A stretch of 64,000 nt of DNA from Lathyrus oleraceus. Its lineage: Eukaryota > Streptophyta > Magnoliopsida > Fabales > Fabaceae. Under the pieces are notes generated by a model, which saw nothing but the letters and a program-made list of their open reading frames with translations, ran no database searches and had not been told where the DNA came from. The stretch is from positions 32,918,699 through 32,982,698 of the forward strand of contig NC_066581.1 in the NCBI RefSeq assembly GCF_024323335.1, given 5' to 3'. Shown in pieces: positions 1 to 10,773 of the stretch. Position 1 is the first letter of the stretch. Every line of letters begins with the position of its first letter. Position numbers and translations under genes: made by a program.

Positions 1-175
1 AACCGAAATTCCTTATTTTTCTATTTTTTATGATTTATTTTCGGTTATGGTAGTTTTAAAAAAATCTGAAAAAATTCTCAAAATTCTTAATTAACGTCAT
101 TAGATTAATTTCGGTGTTAGTTTATTTTTCTAAATTTATTTTAATCATTTTCCTTCATTGTGTTTGTTTTTTACT

Positions 176-1198
176 ATGGTTGACCAAAGAACTTTAAGGC
201 AGTTAGCTGTCCCTGATGTGAATTACAATGACATGTGTATTGAATATCCTGAAGCTCATACTCCTTTTGAATTGAAATCTGGTTTAATACACTTGTTTCC
301 AAGGTTTAGTGGTCTTGCAGGTGAGGATCCGCATGAGCATTTGAAGGAATTTGAGGTTGTATGCTCTGCATCTTCTGGACCTTCACTAGAAGATATTGTC
401 AAACAAATGGCTGCAAATAATCTCCAGTTTCAACAACAAGTAGATTCTACTTTAAATACTTTGCAAACACAGATTGGGCAGCTTGCCACTTTGGTGAATG
501 CCATGCAGCAAGCTCAAGGATCAAACCAACAACCCTTGGAAGAACATTCTGTTTTTCAAATAGATTTGATTTCTGAAATTGTTGATGATACTTGTAGTGA
601 TTTGTTTGCATCTGATTTTCCATCATTGTCTGGTTTTGATGATGTTTATTCTTGTGATATTTGTACTGAAACTAAAATTTGCTCTGTTTGTGCTGAAATT
701 GAGGCTGCCTTGCAAGTTGATATTCTTACTGCAGATGAGGTTGCAAATAAAGTTGTTCAGGTAGATAAAGGTCTTGACATCCCGGCTGCCCCAAACACTC
801 CTTCTATTGAGCAGCCACCTTCCCTCGAGCTGAAGCAACTTCCTGAAAATATGAAATATGCTTATTTAGAGATGAATGAAAAACTACCGGCTATAATTTC
901 TTCTAATCTTGATTTCGATCAAGAAAATAAGCTTTTGCGGGTTTTAAGGAAGCATAAAAAGGCATTTGGTTGGACATTGGCTGACATTCCAGATCAGATC
1001 ACCTTCACGTGTCCATTTGACACTTTTACTTTTAGAAGATTCTTTGATCCTGGAATAAAAGGCGAAGATACTAATAAAAATTTCAAGTTCAATGGACATT
1101 ACCCAAAGCTATTCCATGACAGCCCCACTTTGGAAGAAGAAAATGTAGAATATATCTCTTTGGGAAAGGCTGCTTATGTGATCACCTATCCTCCTTGA
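176..1198 (+). CDS. Fused, internally deleted Athila-type gag/RT/IN ORF
   Basis: One open frame of about 340 codons joins pieces of a normally much longer polyprotein. Residues 1-70 are the gag N-terminus (TLRQLAVPDV, FELKSGLIHLFPRF, GLAGEDPHEHLKEF). The next 50 or so are the gag C-terminal helix (LEDIVKQMAANN, TQIGQLATLVNAM). After an unrecognised acidic stretch with four CxxC/CxxxC-like cysteines comes the start of reverse transcriptase (LELKQLPENMKYAYL, LLRVLRKHKKAFGWTLADI). A scrap of the TFTCPFDTFTFRR RT motif and an integrase C-terminal tail (FKFNGHYPKLF) follow. Protease, most of RT including its catalytic aspartates, RNase H and the integrase core are gone. I start at 176 because gag of this clade begins close before TLRxLA; an upstream in-frame ATG at 158 adds six residues. 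It is either a decayed copy or a non-autonomous derivative that kept an ORF. Confidence 0.75.
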   Translation: MVDQRTLRQLAVPDVNYNDMCIEYPEAHTPFELKSGLIHLFPRFSGLAGEDPHEHLKEFEVVCSASSGPSLEDIVKQMAANNLQFQQQVDSTLNTLQTQIGQLATLVNAMQQAQGSNQQPLEEHSVFQIDLISEIVDDTCSDLFASDFPSLSGFDDVYSCDICTETKICSVCAEIEAALQVDILTADEVANKVVQVDKGLDIPAAPNTPSIEQPPSLELKQLPENMKYAYLEMNEKLPAIISSNLDFDQENKLLRVLRKHKKAFGWTLADIPDQITFTCPFDTFTFRRFFDPGIKGEDTNKNFKFNGHYPKLFHDSPTLEEENVEYISLGKAAYVITYPP

Positions 1199-1256
1199 CT
1201 ACTCGGGTGTGTTCTTTCCTCTCTCTTTTCTCTCTTATTTTATGTTTGTTTCTTTC

Positions 1257-1294
1257 ATTGAGGACAATGCATATTTTAAGTGTGGGGGAGGGAA
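1257..1294 (+). other. Conserved purine-rich motif after the Athila ORF
   Basis: Just after the ORF stop lies a block reading TTGAGGACAATGC, then TTTAAGTGTGGGGGAGGG. A close copy in reverse complement lies at 25450-25485 in the second Athila-type fragment. The purine run resembles a polypurine tract but is about 900 bp before the LTR, so it is probably not the primary plus-strand primer. Confidence 0.6.
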
Positions 1295-2184
1295 TACTTT
1301 AGTTTCTTTGTTTTTGTTCTTTGTTTTGTTTTGTTTTTGTTTTCTTTCTAAAAAATTTGCATTTTTGTTGAAAGTTTTATGCTATAGACTACTTTGAGTC
1401 GAGTTTACGGAGACTTGAGAAAAATTCACAAGATCGGTATTGTTTTAACACCGTAAGTCTCCTGCATATGGAAATTGAGTTGAATTTTTATTATGTTTTA
1501 GCCGTATATTCGCATCCTCTGACAGCTCTTGAGTAGTTTATTTCAGCAGTCAGCACCATCTCACACACACTCTACGCAGGGAAGCCGATGAATATAAGTG
1601 AGTGTTCCGAAAAAGGAAAAAAAAAAAAAGAGAAAAAAATAAATAAAGGAATGCACCTTCTAAGTTTGGTGACCCTCACCCGGTCACTTAACTCAACGGT
1701 TGTAGAACATTCAAAAAAAAAGAGTTTTTGACTCGTTATTAGTTGGTTCAGCGGTTTCTGGTGCTGAACTTGGTAGGGCGAATTACGGTCCGATCCCCCG
1801 CAACTACAAGTGAGTAAGTAAAGGGTTATGCCACTTAAGTCCAGAACCCCGTGCAGAAAAGGATCAGAGTCACTAACCGGTCGCCTTGCTATGAGTGTGT
1901 GGAGATAACGGGCTTAATGTGATTGCGCCTGAATGAAAAAGGGCAAAAGAAGGATGAGTAAGTTAGGCTTTAGTATAATAATATGATTCGAGTTGATTTG
2001 TGTATTCAGGAGGTTTATGTCTCCATAACTGTGGATTAGTGTTCTTACAATATCCTTAGTGTGCAAGATTAGTACCTATCAATGCAAACTTAACCGAAGA
2101 AGACTTGTAGCCTGGAATGAGTAGCTATTGATGTGTGTGTGCTTTCTTTGTTTTATTTCAATTTTGCTCGGAGTGCAAAAGTTC
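1295..2184 (+). other. 3' untranslated region of the Athila-type element
   Basis: No coding potential is evident. Parts match, in reverse complement, the fragments at 14728-14862 (this copy about 1880-1980) and 24841-25450 (this copy about 1300-1740). This identifies those fragments as the same kind of element. Confidence 0.6.
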
Positions 2185-2198
2185 AAGTCCGGGGAATT
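2185..2198 (+). other. Polypurine tract before the Athila-type 3' LTR
   Basis: The purine-rich stretch AAGTCCGGGGAATT ends directly before the TGATAAGTGC start of the LTR. This is where plus-strand DNA synthesis is primed in an LTR retrotransposon. Confidence 0.6.
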
Positions 2199-3273
2199 TG
2201 ATAAGTGCATATTTATGCACAATTCTCCTACTTTTTACTTAGGCATTTCTTTATTTTATTTTGTTTATTTTTATATTTTATTATGTTTTCATATTTTATT
2301 TTATTTTTAGTTTAATTTAATTTTCGCACTTATTTTTCAGCTTTAGCAGTCTGCGCGGAAACGATCATAACTGGAGTTCCGGGAATCCGTTTGAGGCGTT
2401 CTAAAAATCGCCAGAAAGCTAAGAGAGAGAGCTACGACTTTCGTGTTGGAGTCGAAGTCAGATTCGGAGCTCAAAATTCCAGAATTTCGTTTCAAGTTAC
2501 AGCATTAGAATTTTATTTTAGTGTTGGGTCATGTTGTGGGCCTGGGTTATATTTTCGACCCAGTTGGGTTTTGAACCGGATCCATTTTTTATCTTTTTAA
2601 GGAGAACATATGTACTGTTCACGGGGGAAAATCACGGTTCATGCACGAATTTGAGAGCTTGCAAGGGATGACTATGGAGAACTAATTTCCCAAGAATCAA
2701 TTCACTGTAATCGGATGCCACTTTGAGGTTCTTTTATAATTTTCCATTAATCTGTTCCTTTGAATTATATCTATAATCACAATTACTTGCTTAATTTAAT
2801 TGTTTTTACATGAGAGAATTCTTTAATTTGATTGTTGTCTGCTTTTGAATCAATTTCGTGATTAGTGTAGCTTTTGCATTATCGCGTTCGATCATATTGC
2901 GTTTGCTTAATTCGCAATAGTTTTAATCCGTTTGCTTTACTCGGAATTCAGGGGCATACTTCGTATAATTGTTATTGCGCTTGTCAGTAGCTTTTGTAAT
3001 CGAATAGGATCAGACTCGTTTAGGGAATTGGAATTTTATAGGGATCAATGATAAGTCGGAAGATGATATAGTGGGTTGATTCGTTTCAGCTTATTCAAAT
3101 AATCACTTTTCATAATCACTTATTTTCTGCATTTTTGTAATTGAACACCAAATCAACCCCCCCATTCGATTACGTTTAATTATTACAAACAAGAATCCTT
3201 GAGACGATATCCGAGTTTAATTGTCGCTGTATTACGTTTTTACAAAATTACTCGTTTTGATCCGCGCGCGACA
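2199..3273 (+). repeat. Athila-type 3' LTR
   Basis: The repeat begins TGATAAGTGCATATTTATGC and ends TTTTGATCCGCGCGCGACA, giving TG...CA ends and 1075 bp. Both termini are typical of Athila-clade LTRs. On the right it abuts copia integrase coding sequence. No partner LTR is in the window, so the left boundary rests on the terminal motif and the adjacent PPT. Confidence 0.75.
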
Positions 3274-3926
3274 GCGGATCAAGAGGCTATTTCGACAGTA
3301 ACATATCTGATAAACAAATGTCCTTTGACTGTGTTAGATATGAAGACACCTGGATACATTTGGTCGAGACATCCACCAGATCTCGATAAACTTATAGTAT
3401 TTGGCTGCATAGCCTATGCTCATATTAGGCAGGACAATGTCGAACCTAGAGCTCTGAGATGCATGTTCATGGGATACCCTGAAGGAGTTAAAACTTATAG
3501 GCTATCGTGCCTAGAGCCAAGTCACAAAAGGTGTATCACCAATCGAGATGTAGTTATCAATGAGGCGAAGATGGATTTCAAGAAAATTGATGACGTTAGT
3601 CGAAGTGCATAGGTGTCTGAGAAGAGATGGAACAAGAAGAGATTCCTATTGAGGTGGGGCATGTTGATGCTAAATTGTGTATCCCAAATCAAGTTGAAGA
3701 AGAAGCATAAGATTCTAAAGATACTGAGGAAGATGAGGAAATTGTGAATGACTACCTGTTGGCAAGAGATAGGCCGAGAAGAGCCATCAAGCCACCTCAA
3801 AGACTTGGGTATTCAGATCTCATAACTTATTCCTTAATTTCTGCAAGTGAGGTTCTAGATAAAGAACTAGAGACTATAAGGAAGTTATGAGGAGTCAAAA
3901 TAAGACTTAATGGCTGAAGGCCATGG
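3274..3926 (+). pseudogene. Copia E integrase C-terminal region
   Basis: The frame reads EAISTVTYLINKCP, TPGYIWSRHPPD, VFGCIAYAHIRQD and FMGYPEGVKTYRL, the C-terminal block of Ty1/copia integrase before RT. An in-frame stop at 3612 ends the longest open stretch, and frameshifts follow. A later frame reads RAIKPPQRLGYSD, the linker just ahead of RT. The 5' edge is cut by the Athila-type LTR and the 3' edge by the Ogre solo LTR at 3927. It resumes at 8998 with FHDNHTWELI, the RT start. Confidence 0.85.
3922..3926. repeat. Left target-site duplication CATGG
   Basis: CATGG precedes TGTCGCAACC at 3927 and is repeated at 8993-8997 directly after the LTR end. This proves a single insertion event within copia E. 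Confidence 0.9.
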
Positions 3927-6900
3927 TGTCGCAACCTAAAAAAAGATGCGAAAAAAATAACCGGCAAAGAAAGAAAAGACAGAAGAGTCGCCACCGTGCG
4001 TTATTTATCCCAAAGGAGGGAACGGAAACGCTCGAAGAAAACCTGAAGAAGAAAAAAAGGAAAAGACAAGGTCTCGCAACCAAATCTTGAGTTCAGGAGT
4101 CGATTATGCGAAGGGAAGGTATTAGCACCCCTACGCATCTGTAGTACTCTACGGGATCCACTCTTGTTGTTCTCGTCTAAAGGGTGTATGTTTATCTAAT
4201 GTACTATTTACTAAAAGAGGGTCAAAAGAAAAATGACTCGCACGGATGTCGCATCCACTGCATACGTATCTCATCTGAGCATGAGAATCAGAGTCTTCGT
4301 AGCTCGGCTACCTATGGGTTAAAGAGAAGTGTGCTTGCTAAGACATCGCGTCTTATGCCTACGTATCTCATCTGGAATGAGAATTAGAGCAAAACGTAGT
4401 TCAGCTAACTACGGGAACAAGGGTCTCGATTGCAACTAGGGCAAGAGAAAGGGAAGGTCTCGATCGCAACGAGGGCGAGAGAAAAGAATCACAACAAGGG
4501 CGAAAGCAAGCAAGGATTAGTTGTTAGTCGTCAGTCAAAACTCGGCAAGACATCGCGTCTTGTGCCTACGTATCTCATTTGAACATGAGAATCAGAGTTG
4601 TCGTAGTTCGACTAACTACGGGAACAAGGGTCTCGATTGCAACTAGGGCAAGAGGAAGGGAAGGTCTCGATCGCAACGAGGGCGATAGAAAAGAATCGCA
4701 ACAAGGGCGAAAGCAAGCAAGGATTAGTTGTTAGTCGTCAGTCAAAACTCGGCAAGACATCGCGTCTCGTGCCTACGTATCTCATCTGAACATGAGAATC
4801 AGAGTTGTCGTAGTTCGGCTACCTAGGGGTTAAGGATTGCCATCTGAACATGGACTTACAAAGGAGGACACCCGTTGTGTCAAAGGAGAGTGGGCAATGT
4901 GTTCACGTCCTAGCAGTAGGTGTCACAGCTCGTTGAATCGAGTCTTAGGCAGTTACCTCTTTGCAATAGAATGGACTGACATGCCATAAGATCGGAGACG
5001 CACGGAAGGTCTAAAAGTGGGGAAGCTCTGCCCTAGAGTTGTCATGCAATGTGGACCTATGTGTTAGGATTTACAAATGGGAACATCTACCTAATGTTAG
5101 CATGCAAAGAATAAGGGAATACTACCTATGTTATCATACAAAGAAAAAGGGAATCCTACCTATGTTATCAGACAAAGAATAAGGGAATTCTACCTATGTT
5201 ATCATGCAAAGGGTTCTACCTAATGGGTGCTACCTAAACGGAACAAGAGTCGACGGATGGGGCAAGGAGAGGATAAGGGTAGATGGTGATGCCTGAAGCA
5301 ATCGACTTACAAGAGGTAGATGGCGATGCATGAAGCAATCGACTTACAAGAGGATAGATGAATACGTGCTGGTTCTGTTAAGTTTTGAAAATGATTACTC
5401 GACGTTGGATCGAGGTTTTGATCTTGTTTTGAAATGGTTATCGGATGTTCGTTTTAATTCTTGTATTAACAGATGAATAAAGAATGAAAGAATAAACATT
5501 ATACACTTCATGGGAGAGGGGTACATTTGTTATGAATGGGGGTGGTTCATGGCAATCAGACAATAAGAATAATATGCCTCATACATCATACAAGTAGGCA
5601 ACAATCAACAATCAAGTCAGATAAATAAACAAGTATATAATCAAATCAAAGAATCAAAGAATTGAAATAATGAAGCATTAGACAATGCATGAGGAGTGTA
5701 AACATGTTAAACAATCAAACAATAGAAGCATGAATGAAAGAAACAAGTATAACAAATATCAGATGAATCGGACAGATGCAACTATGCACACAAAGGATCA
5801 ATGAATAATTTAATCGGGAAATGATGCAAGGATCAAATAAAATCAAGATGAAAGGCCTCTAATACACGGCATATGAGATGAACAAGGGAGGGTCAAAAGA
5901 TCTCTTCAATTGCCCTAAGCAATCCCTAAGTCAAACATCAATCATAGAAAAAGTCAACTGAAAAGTCAAGTCAACTTAAAAAATGTGAAATAAATAGTAA
6001 ATTAATCAAGAGAATTATGAAAAATTAAACTAACTAAGGTGGGGTCAGGACATCATCATCCCCCAAAAATATTTTAAAAATAATGTGAATTAGTGTATAA
6101 ATTAATTGAAATAAAACAGAAATCAAATGAAAAGTCGACCAAACAAACTAGGTCAAAAATAAATCCAAAATAAATTAAAAATGGGAAATAAAATTCCAAG
6201 AAAAAGGTCAGGTTGACCATGAGACATTGGTCAACCCTCATCCCAAAAATCAAAAGTTAAAAATAATTCTAAGTCATGAAAATAAAATCAAGAAATGAAT
6301 GTGTATTAAAATGATTTACTTGAAATAAATAATTAAAATAAAATATTAACATTAAATAAATATGAAAATAAAAATTAAATAAAATTAAATAAAACATCAA
6401 GAAATATAAAAAATATTTTTTTGGATTTTTATGAAATAAGAAAATATTTTAAAACAATTAAAATCTAAACAGAAAATAAAATGGAAATAAAAAAATGAAA
6501 ATGAAAAGAGAATGGATTAATGGGCCAGACGGGTGGTGTGTGAAGAGCAATTGACGTGCCAGGCCCAATCCAACATGATTAATGAGTCCAACGCGTGACA
6601 TTAAAATGAATAACGTTTTATTAAATAAAACATGTCACTTGTACATCAATTGGTCCCGGCAATGTTAAGTCGCTACAGGACAAAAAACATGTGCACGGCC
6701 AGGATTGTAGCATGCATTTTCGATCCAGCGGTTCATGTGACGACATGTGGTCGTCCTCTCCAAAGAACCCTAACACCATGCAACAGCAACACGAAAACGC
6801 AAATGGATTTTCTCTAACTTCCAATCAATAATGCAAGCTCGATAATGCATCAAATGACATGGTATAAAAAGCAAATTTCAAGTATGCAATGAGTAGAACA

Positions 6901-8992
6901 TCATAGTATCTTATTTCAATGAAAATAATGGCTTGAACATAAAGAAAAGTGAACAGAAAGATGGCCTCATGAAAACGGATATGGATAGTGTAAACTCATC
7001 AACATGAAAAATGCCTCATGTTGAGGGCTTTATAAACAAGCATGGCATAATGTTGACAACATAAAGCAAGCATGGAATGGCATGGTAACATGATAAGCAT
7101 GGTGAACATGAAAAAACAAGTAATGAACAAGTATGAATGAGCATGAAATGAGCAAGGCCATTGTCATGGGAATGGATTAAAAAGCTTACCTAGTGGATGT
7201 AAGGTCCACTGCCTCTTGGTATTAGAGAAGATGGAAGGAGAAAGATGCTGCTCTTGGTGCTTCAATGCCTTAGCTTGAGAAATGGAAATGGAATGAAACT
7301 TGATATTTTTCTCCTTGCCTTGCTTAGCTCGAAATATCACAGCCACCACCACTTCAGATTAGGGTTTAGAAGCTTATATATGTTGGCTCAAGGTGTCCTT
7401 AATGGGCTTAAATCCAATCTGATTTGGTTATGTGCATTTGGAGCAAAAGTGGCAATGTGAGGTGGTATTAGGAAATGGCTCATTTTGGCAAAGTTTGAGT
7501 GAGTAGAAACAAAGATACATGGCCAAATGAGGAAAAGAATGTGGGTTGGTTGGTTTGTGCAGCATGGCATGGAAATAAGTCCAAGATGGTGACTTTGTGA
7601 CTATGTATCTTGATGAATACATGACCAAATGACAAGGCAATGCAAACAGTTGGAAGAGTCCATGGAGCTTAACATTTTTCATGTTGGGCACAAATTGCAA
7701 TGATGAGTGGAAAGAGGTGAAAATGGCCATAAAATCGTGTCTCACCATCTGCAAAATGGCTGGGCCAGTTTGGCCTAAATGCTGCCTAAAAATTCAGTTC
7801 ATGATGCCAACTTTAGATGAGTGCATCTCTCAAACCAGTGATCCAAATGGGATGATTCTAAAAGGTGTGAAAGAGGACATGGCAAGGTATAATTGTTATG
7901 AAGAAAGTATTTTCAAAATATGCCTTGAAGTGCAAGAAATCTGGCCAAGAAGTCTTGACAAATTTTGCAGATTTTGGACTTAGAAATTTTTCTAAGTGTC
8001 TTAGAAAAAATGTCTCACTTTGACCAAGCATAACTTTCTCACCTTTAATCCAAATGGAGAAAACTTTATATCTCTAGAAAGCTTGGAACAAGAGGAACAA
8101 CTTTCATGTTGGAGAAATTTTCAAATGGAGCTTGCATCTTGATGGAAAATGGGCTTAAAGTGGGTGCAACAATCATGAAAACTTGCCCTAAATGGAAAGT
8201 CAACCATTTCCAAATTTAGTAACTTTTCCGACTCCTGATTAAATGATGAATCCATGATCCAACCTTGATCAAATTTCACATGTAGGCTCCCTTAGGCATG
8301 AATTTTGAGATTCCACTCTCAAAATGTCAGGAGTTGACTTTTCTGGCCCTACAGTTGACTTTTCCCAAACTGTCGGATTCTCGATTCCATTGATCAATTG
8401 AAGCACCTCTGGCTCAAATAAAGGGCTGGTTTTTTGTATGTAGACCCTTGTGGGCATATGGAGGTCCATGGAAAAGAGTTTCACCCAAGGAATCAGAAAT
8501 AAACTGACTTTATACCAAGACCCTAGTTTTAGGGCAAAATGATCAAGAACTGATTGCACTAATTGCCAATGGATCTTTCTGAGATAAATGTGAGTCTTCC
8601 TAGACCAAGATTCCTCTCTAATCATGACATGAATGAGCCCCCTTTACTTCCAACCAAACATTGCCTGTTGCAGGTAGCCATGAAACCCTAATTTCTGATT
8701 AAATGCAGATGCACACTCTGAGAGCTCTGAATCTTCCACTGATGAACTGTAGACCACAATAAGATACCTGGACCACCTTGAGACCCTTGAGACTTGTATA
8801 CTTGGAGAATGAAGTCCAATTCTCAATCTTGCTTTGTATGGGCTCCTTCTGTTAAGGAGTGATCAACCAAGACCCGATTCCCATGTCATTAATGCAGTAC
8901 GCAATGAGTATGACCTAGTATGATGTCAATGAAATGTGAAACATAATCCCATGCTTCCAGAAAAAATGAAGGGTAAATTTTGGGGTATTACA
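3927..8992 (-). repeat. Solo Ogre/Tat-type LTR (5066 bp)
   Basis: Read on the minus strand the repeat starts TGTAATACCCCAAAATTTACC and ends with a block containing GTGGCGACTCTTC and GGTTGCGACA. Near that end is GGGTGCTAATACCTTCCCTTC, typical of Ogre/Tat LTRs. Flanking CATGG duplications (3922-3926 and 8993-8997) and the absence of internal sequence make it a solo LTR, the usual product of LTR-LTR recombination. Short ORFs inside it have no recognisable coding content. It is related to 10774-14502. Confidence 0.88.
7373..7380 (-). promoter_or_regulatory. TATA box of the Ogre/Tat LTR
   Basis: On the minus strand CCAACATATATAAGC lies about 1.6 kb inside the LTR start. The same motif stands at about 13950 in the related LTR, so it likely marks the U3 promoter. 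Confidence 0.45.
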
Positions 8993-8997
8993 CATGG
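8993..8997. repeat. Right target-site duplication CATGG
   Basis: This is the exact copy of 3922-3926. Confidence 0.9.
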
Positions 8998-10490
8998 ATG
9001 ATATGATGAAGGCTTTTCATGATAACCACACTTGGGAACTGATAAATAAACCTGTTGGAGCCAGGTTAGTCAACTGTAAGTAGATTTTCAAAGTTAATGA
9101 AGGAATTGAAGGAGTGACGTCGAAGAGATACAAGACAAGATTGGTTGCAAGAGGTTTCACTCAGAAATAAGGTGTCGACTTCAATGATTTGGTCTCTCCT
9201 GTTGTGAAACACAAGTCCATTCGAATGTTACTTTCCATAGTGGCACAGTTTGACATAGAATTGGAACAAATGGACGTGAATACTGCTTTATTGTATGGAG
9301 ATCTAGATGAAATAATCCTGATGAGGCAACCAGAAGGGTATGCAGAAAAGGGTAAAGAAAATTTTGTGTGCAAGCTGAATAGATATTTATATGGACTGAA
9401 ACAATATCCTTGACAGTGGAATAGAAAATTCGACAAGTTCATGACACACATAGGTTTCATTAGAAGTCAGTTTGACCACTCTATTTACTTCAGATTTTGA
9501 CCTGGGAATTCATTTGTTATTTTTTTTGCTTTATGTGGATGATATTACCATAGAAAGCAACAATATTGATGATGCAATGAAGGTAAAGGTTGAACTCAAT
9601 AAGGACTTCGATATGAAGGATCTAGGAGAAACATCTAGAATTCTTGGGATTGACATCCGAATACATAAAAAGCAGGCAAAATTATGCTTATCTCAAGAGA
9701 CATACCTACGAAAGATTCTTGACAAGTTTGGCATGTCGAATTCAAAGCCTATTGTGACTCTGACAAACCCTCAATTCAAGCTGAGTATAGATCAGTGTCC
9801 AAGTACTGAGGTCGAAAGAGCTTATATGATTAGCATCCTATATGATAACATAGTATGTTCTTTTATGTATGATATGATTTGTACTAGACCTAACATAGCA
9901 TATGTAGCAAGTCTTGTAAGCAGGTACATGGTGAATCTTGGAAGGGCTTACTGGCAAGCATTGAAGTGGATTCTAAGGTACATAAATGCGTCTATGAACA
10001 GAGTCCTGATTTAGGGTGGAGCATATGGTGAAAATAGTAAAGTAGAAATCGAAGGGTATGTCGACTCTGATTATGTAGGTTGTATGGATTCTAGAAAATC
10101 TATTTCTGGATATGTGTTCACTATGTTTGGCACAACAATCAGTTGGAAAGCAACACTTTAGAAGGTTGTTATCTTATCAACCACTGAAGCGGAATATATC
10201 GTCCTCACTGAAGCTGTAAAAAAAGCATTGTGGCTTGAAGGTTTTGCTAAGGAACTAAAACTTCAAGGTTGAGTTATCATTGTTAAATGTGATAGTCAAA
10301 GTGCTATACACCTATCGAAGAATTCATCCTATCATGAGCGAACCAAGCACATGGATGTGAGCCTGCATTTTATCAGAGGGGTAATCAGGCATGGAGAAGT
10401 CCAAGTGCTGAAGACAATACCAAGTTGCAAGTTTTTCCACTGTATGCAGTTGATAAAGCTGCATGAAGAAAGCTAGTTTGTTACCGTGAT
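8998..10490 (+). pseudogene. Copia E reverse transcriptase and RNase H
   Basis: The sequence translates in shifting frames to a Ty1/copia RT and RNase H. Early RT reads YKTRLVARGFTQ, then EQMDVNTALLYGDLDE with a catalytic Asp, then RYLYGLKQYP, and the YVDD catalytic box at 9532-9543. RNase H follows with DSDYVGCMDSRKSISGY, STTEAEYI and HERTKHMDVSLHFIR. In-frame stops (for example near 9170, 9411, 10013, 10159 and 10270) interrupt it, so no functional protein can be made. It reads toward the PPT-like GGTGGAGATTTG at 10510. Confidence 0.88.
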
Positions 10491-10509
10491 GTTATAGAGT
10501 TTGTTCCAA

Positions 10510-10521
10510 GGTGGAGATTTG
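10510..10521 (+). other. Polypurine tract of copia E
   Basis: The purine-rich GGTGGAGATTTG directly precedes the LTR start. This is the usual PPT position for Ty1/copia. Confidence 0.55.
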
Positions 10522-10526
10522 TGAGA

Positions 10527-10773
10527 TGTTAGATTGAACTCTAGCATGGTCTAAGGGTAGCTTCTTGGTCCAACAATTTGACAAGACCTTAGCATGTCGA
10601 AGTCTCTTCACATGTTGTAGTCAAAGTATGCTAGGATTGTTAGCATGTCGAGTTGGGCATGTTTGTTATGCCAAATTGTTTAAGTTAGCTTGTTCTCTAA
10701 GTTAGCTTGTGTAATGGGCATGTGTGTAAAAACCCATTAATTTAGTATGTTAGTTTTCTGATAAATAACATAT
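10527..10773 (+). repeat. Copia E 3' LTR, left part
   Basis: The LTR starts TGTTAGATTG after the PPT; a start at 10522 is also possible. It is interrupted at 10773 by the second Ogre/Tat solo LTR and continues at 14503. A related, 5'-truncated LTR copy lies at 25875-26244. Confidence 0.75.

Larger units (their letters stand above)
1..3273 (+). mobile_element. 3' part of an internally deleted Athila-type Ty3/gypsy element
   Basis: This is the right-hand part of a plus-strand LTR retrotransposon whose 5' LTR lies left of the window. In order it holds an AT-rich leader (1-175), a short fused ORF of gag, reverse transcriptase and integrase scraps (176-1198), about 1 kb of 3' untranslated sequence, a polypurine tract next to position 2199, and the 3' LTR (2199-3273). 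The ORF start, with TLRQLAVPDV and the GLAGEDPHEHLKEF block, is typical of Athila-clade gag. Sequence right of 3273 is copia integrase, so this element probably inserted into copia E. The left target-site duplication cannot be seen. Confidence 0.85.

Noticed and set aside
7164..8826. Several 60-118-codon ORFs
   Set aside because: They lie inside the Ogre/Tat solo LTR, on both strands and in overlapping frames, without conserved motifs.
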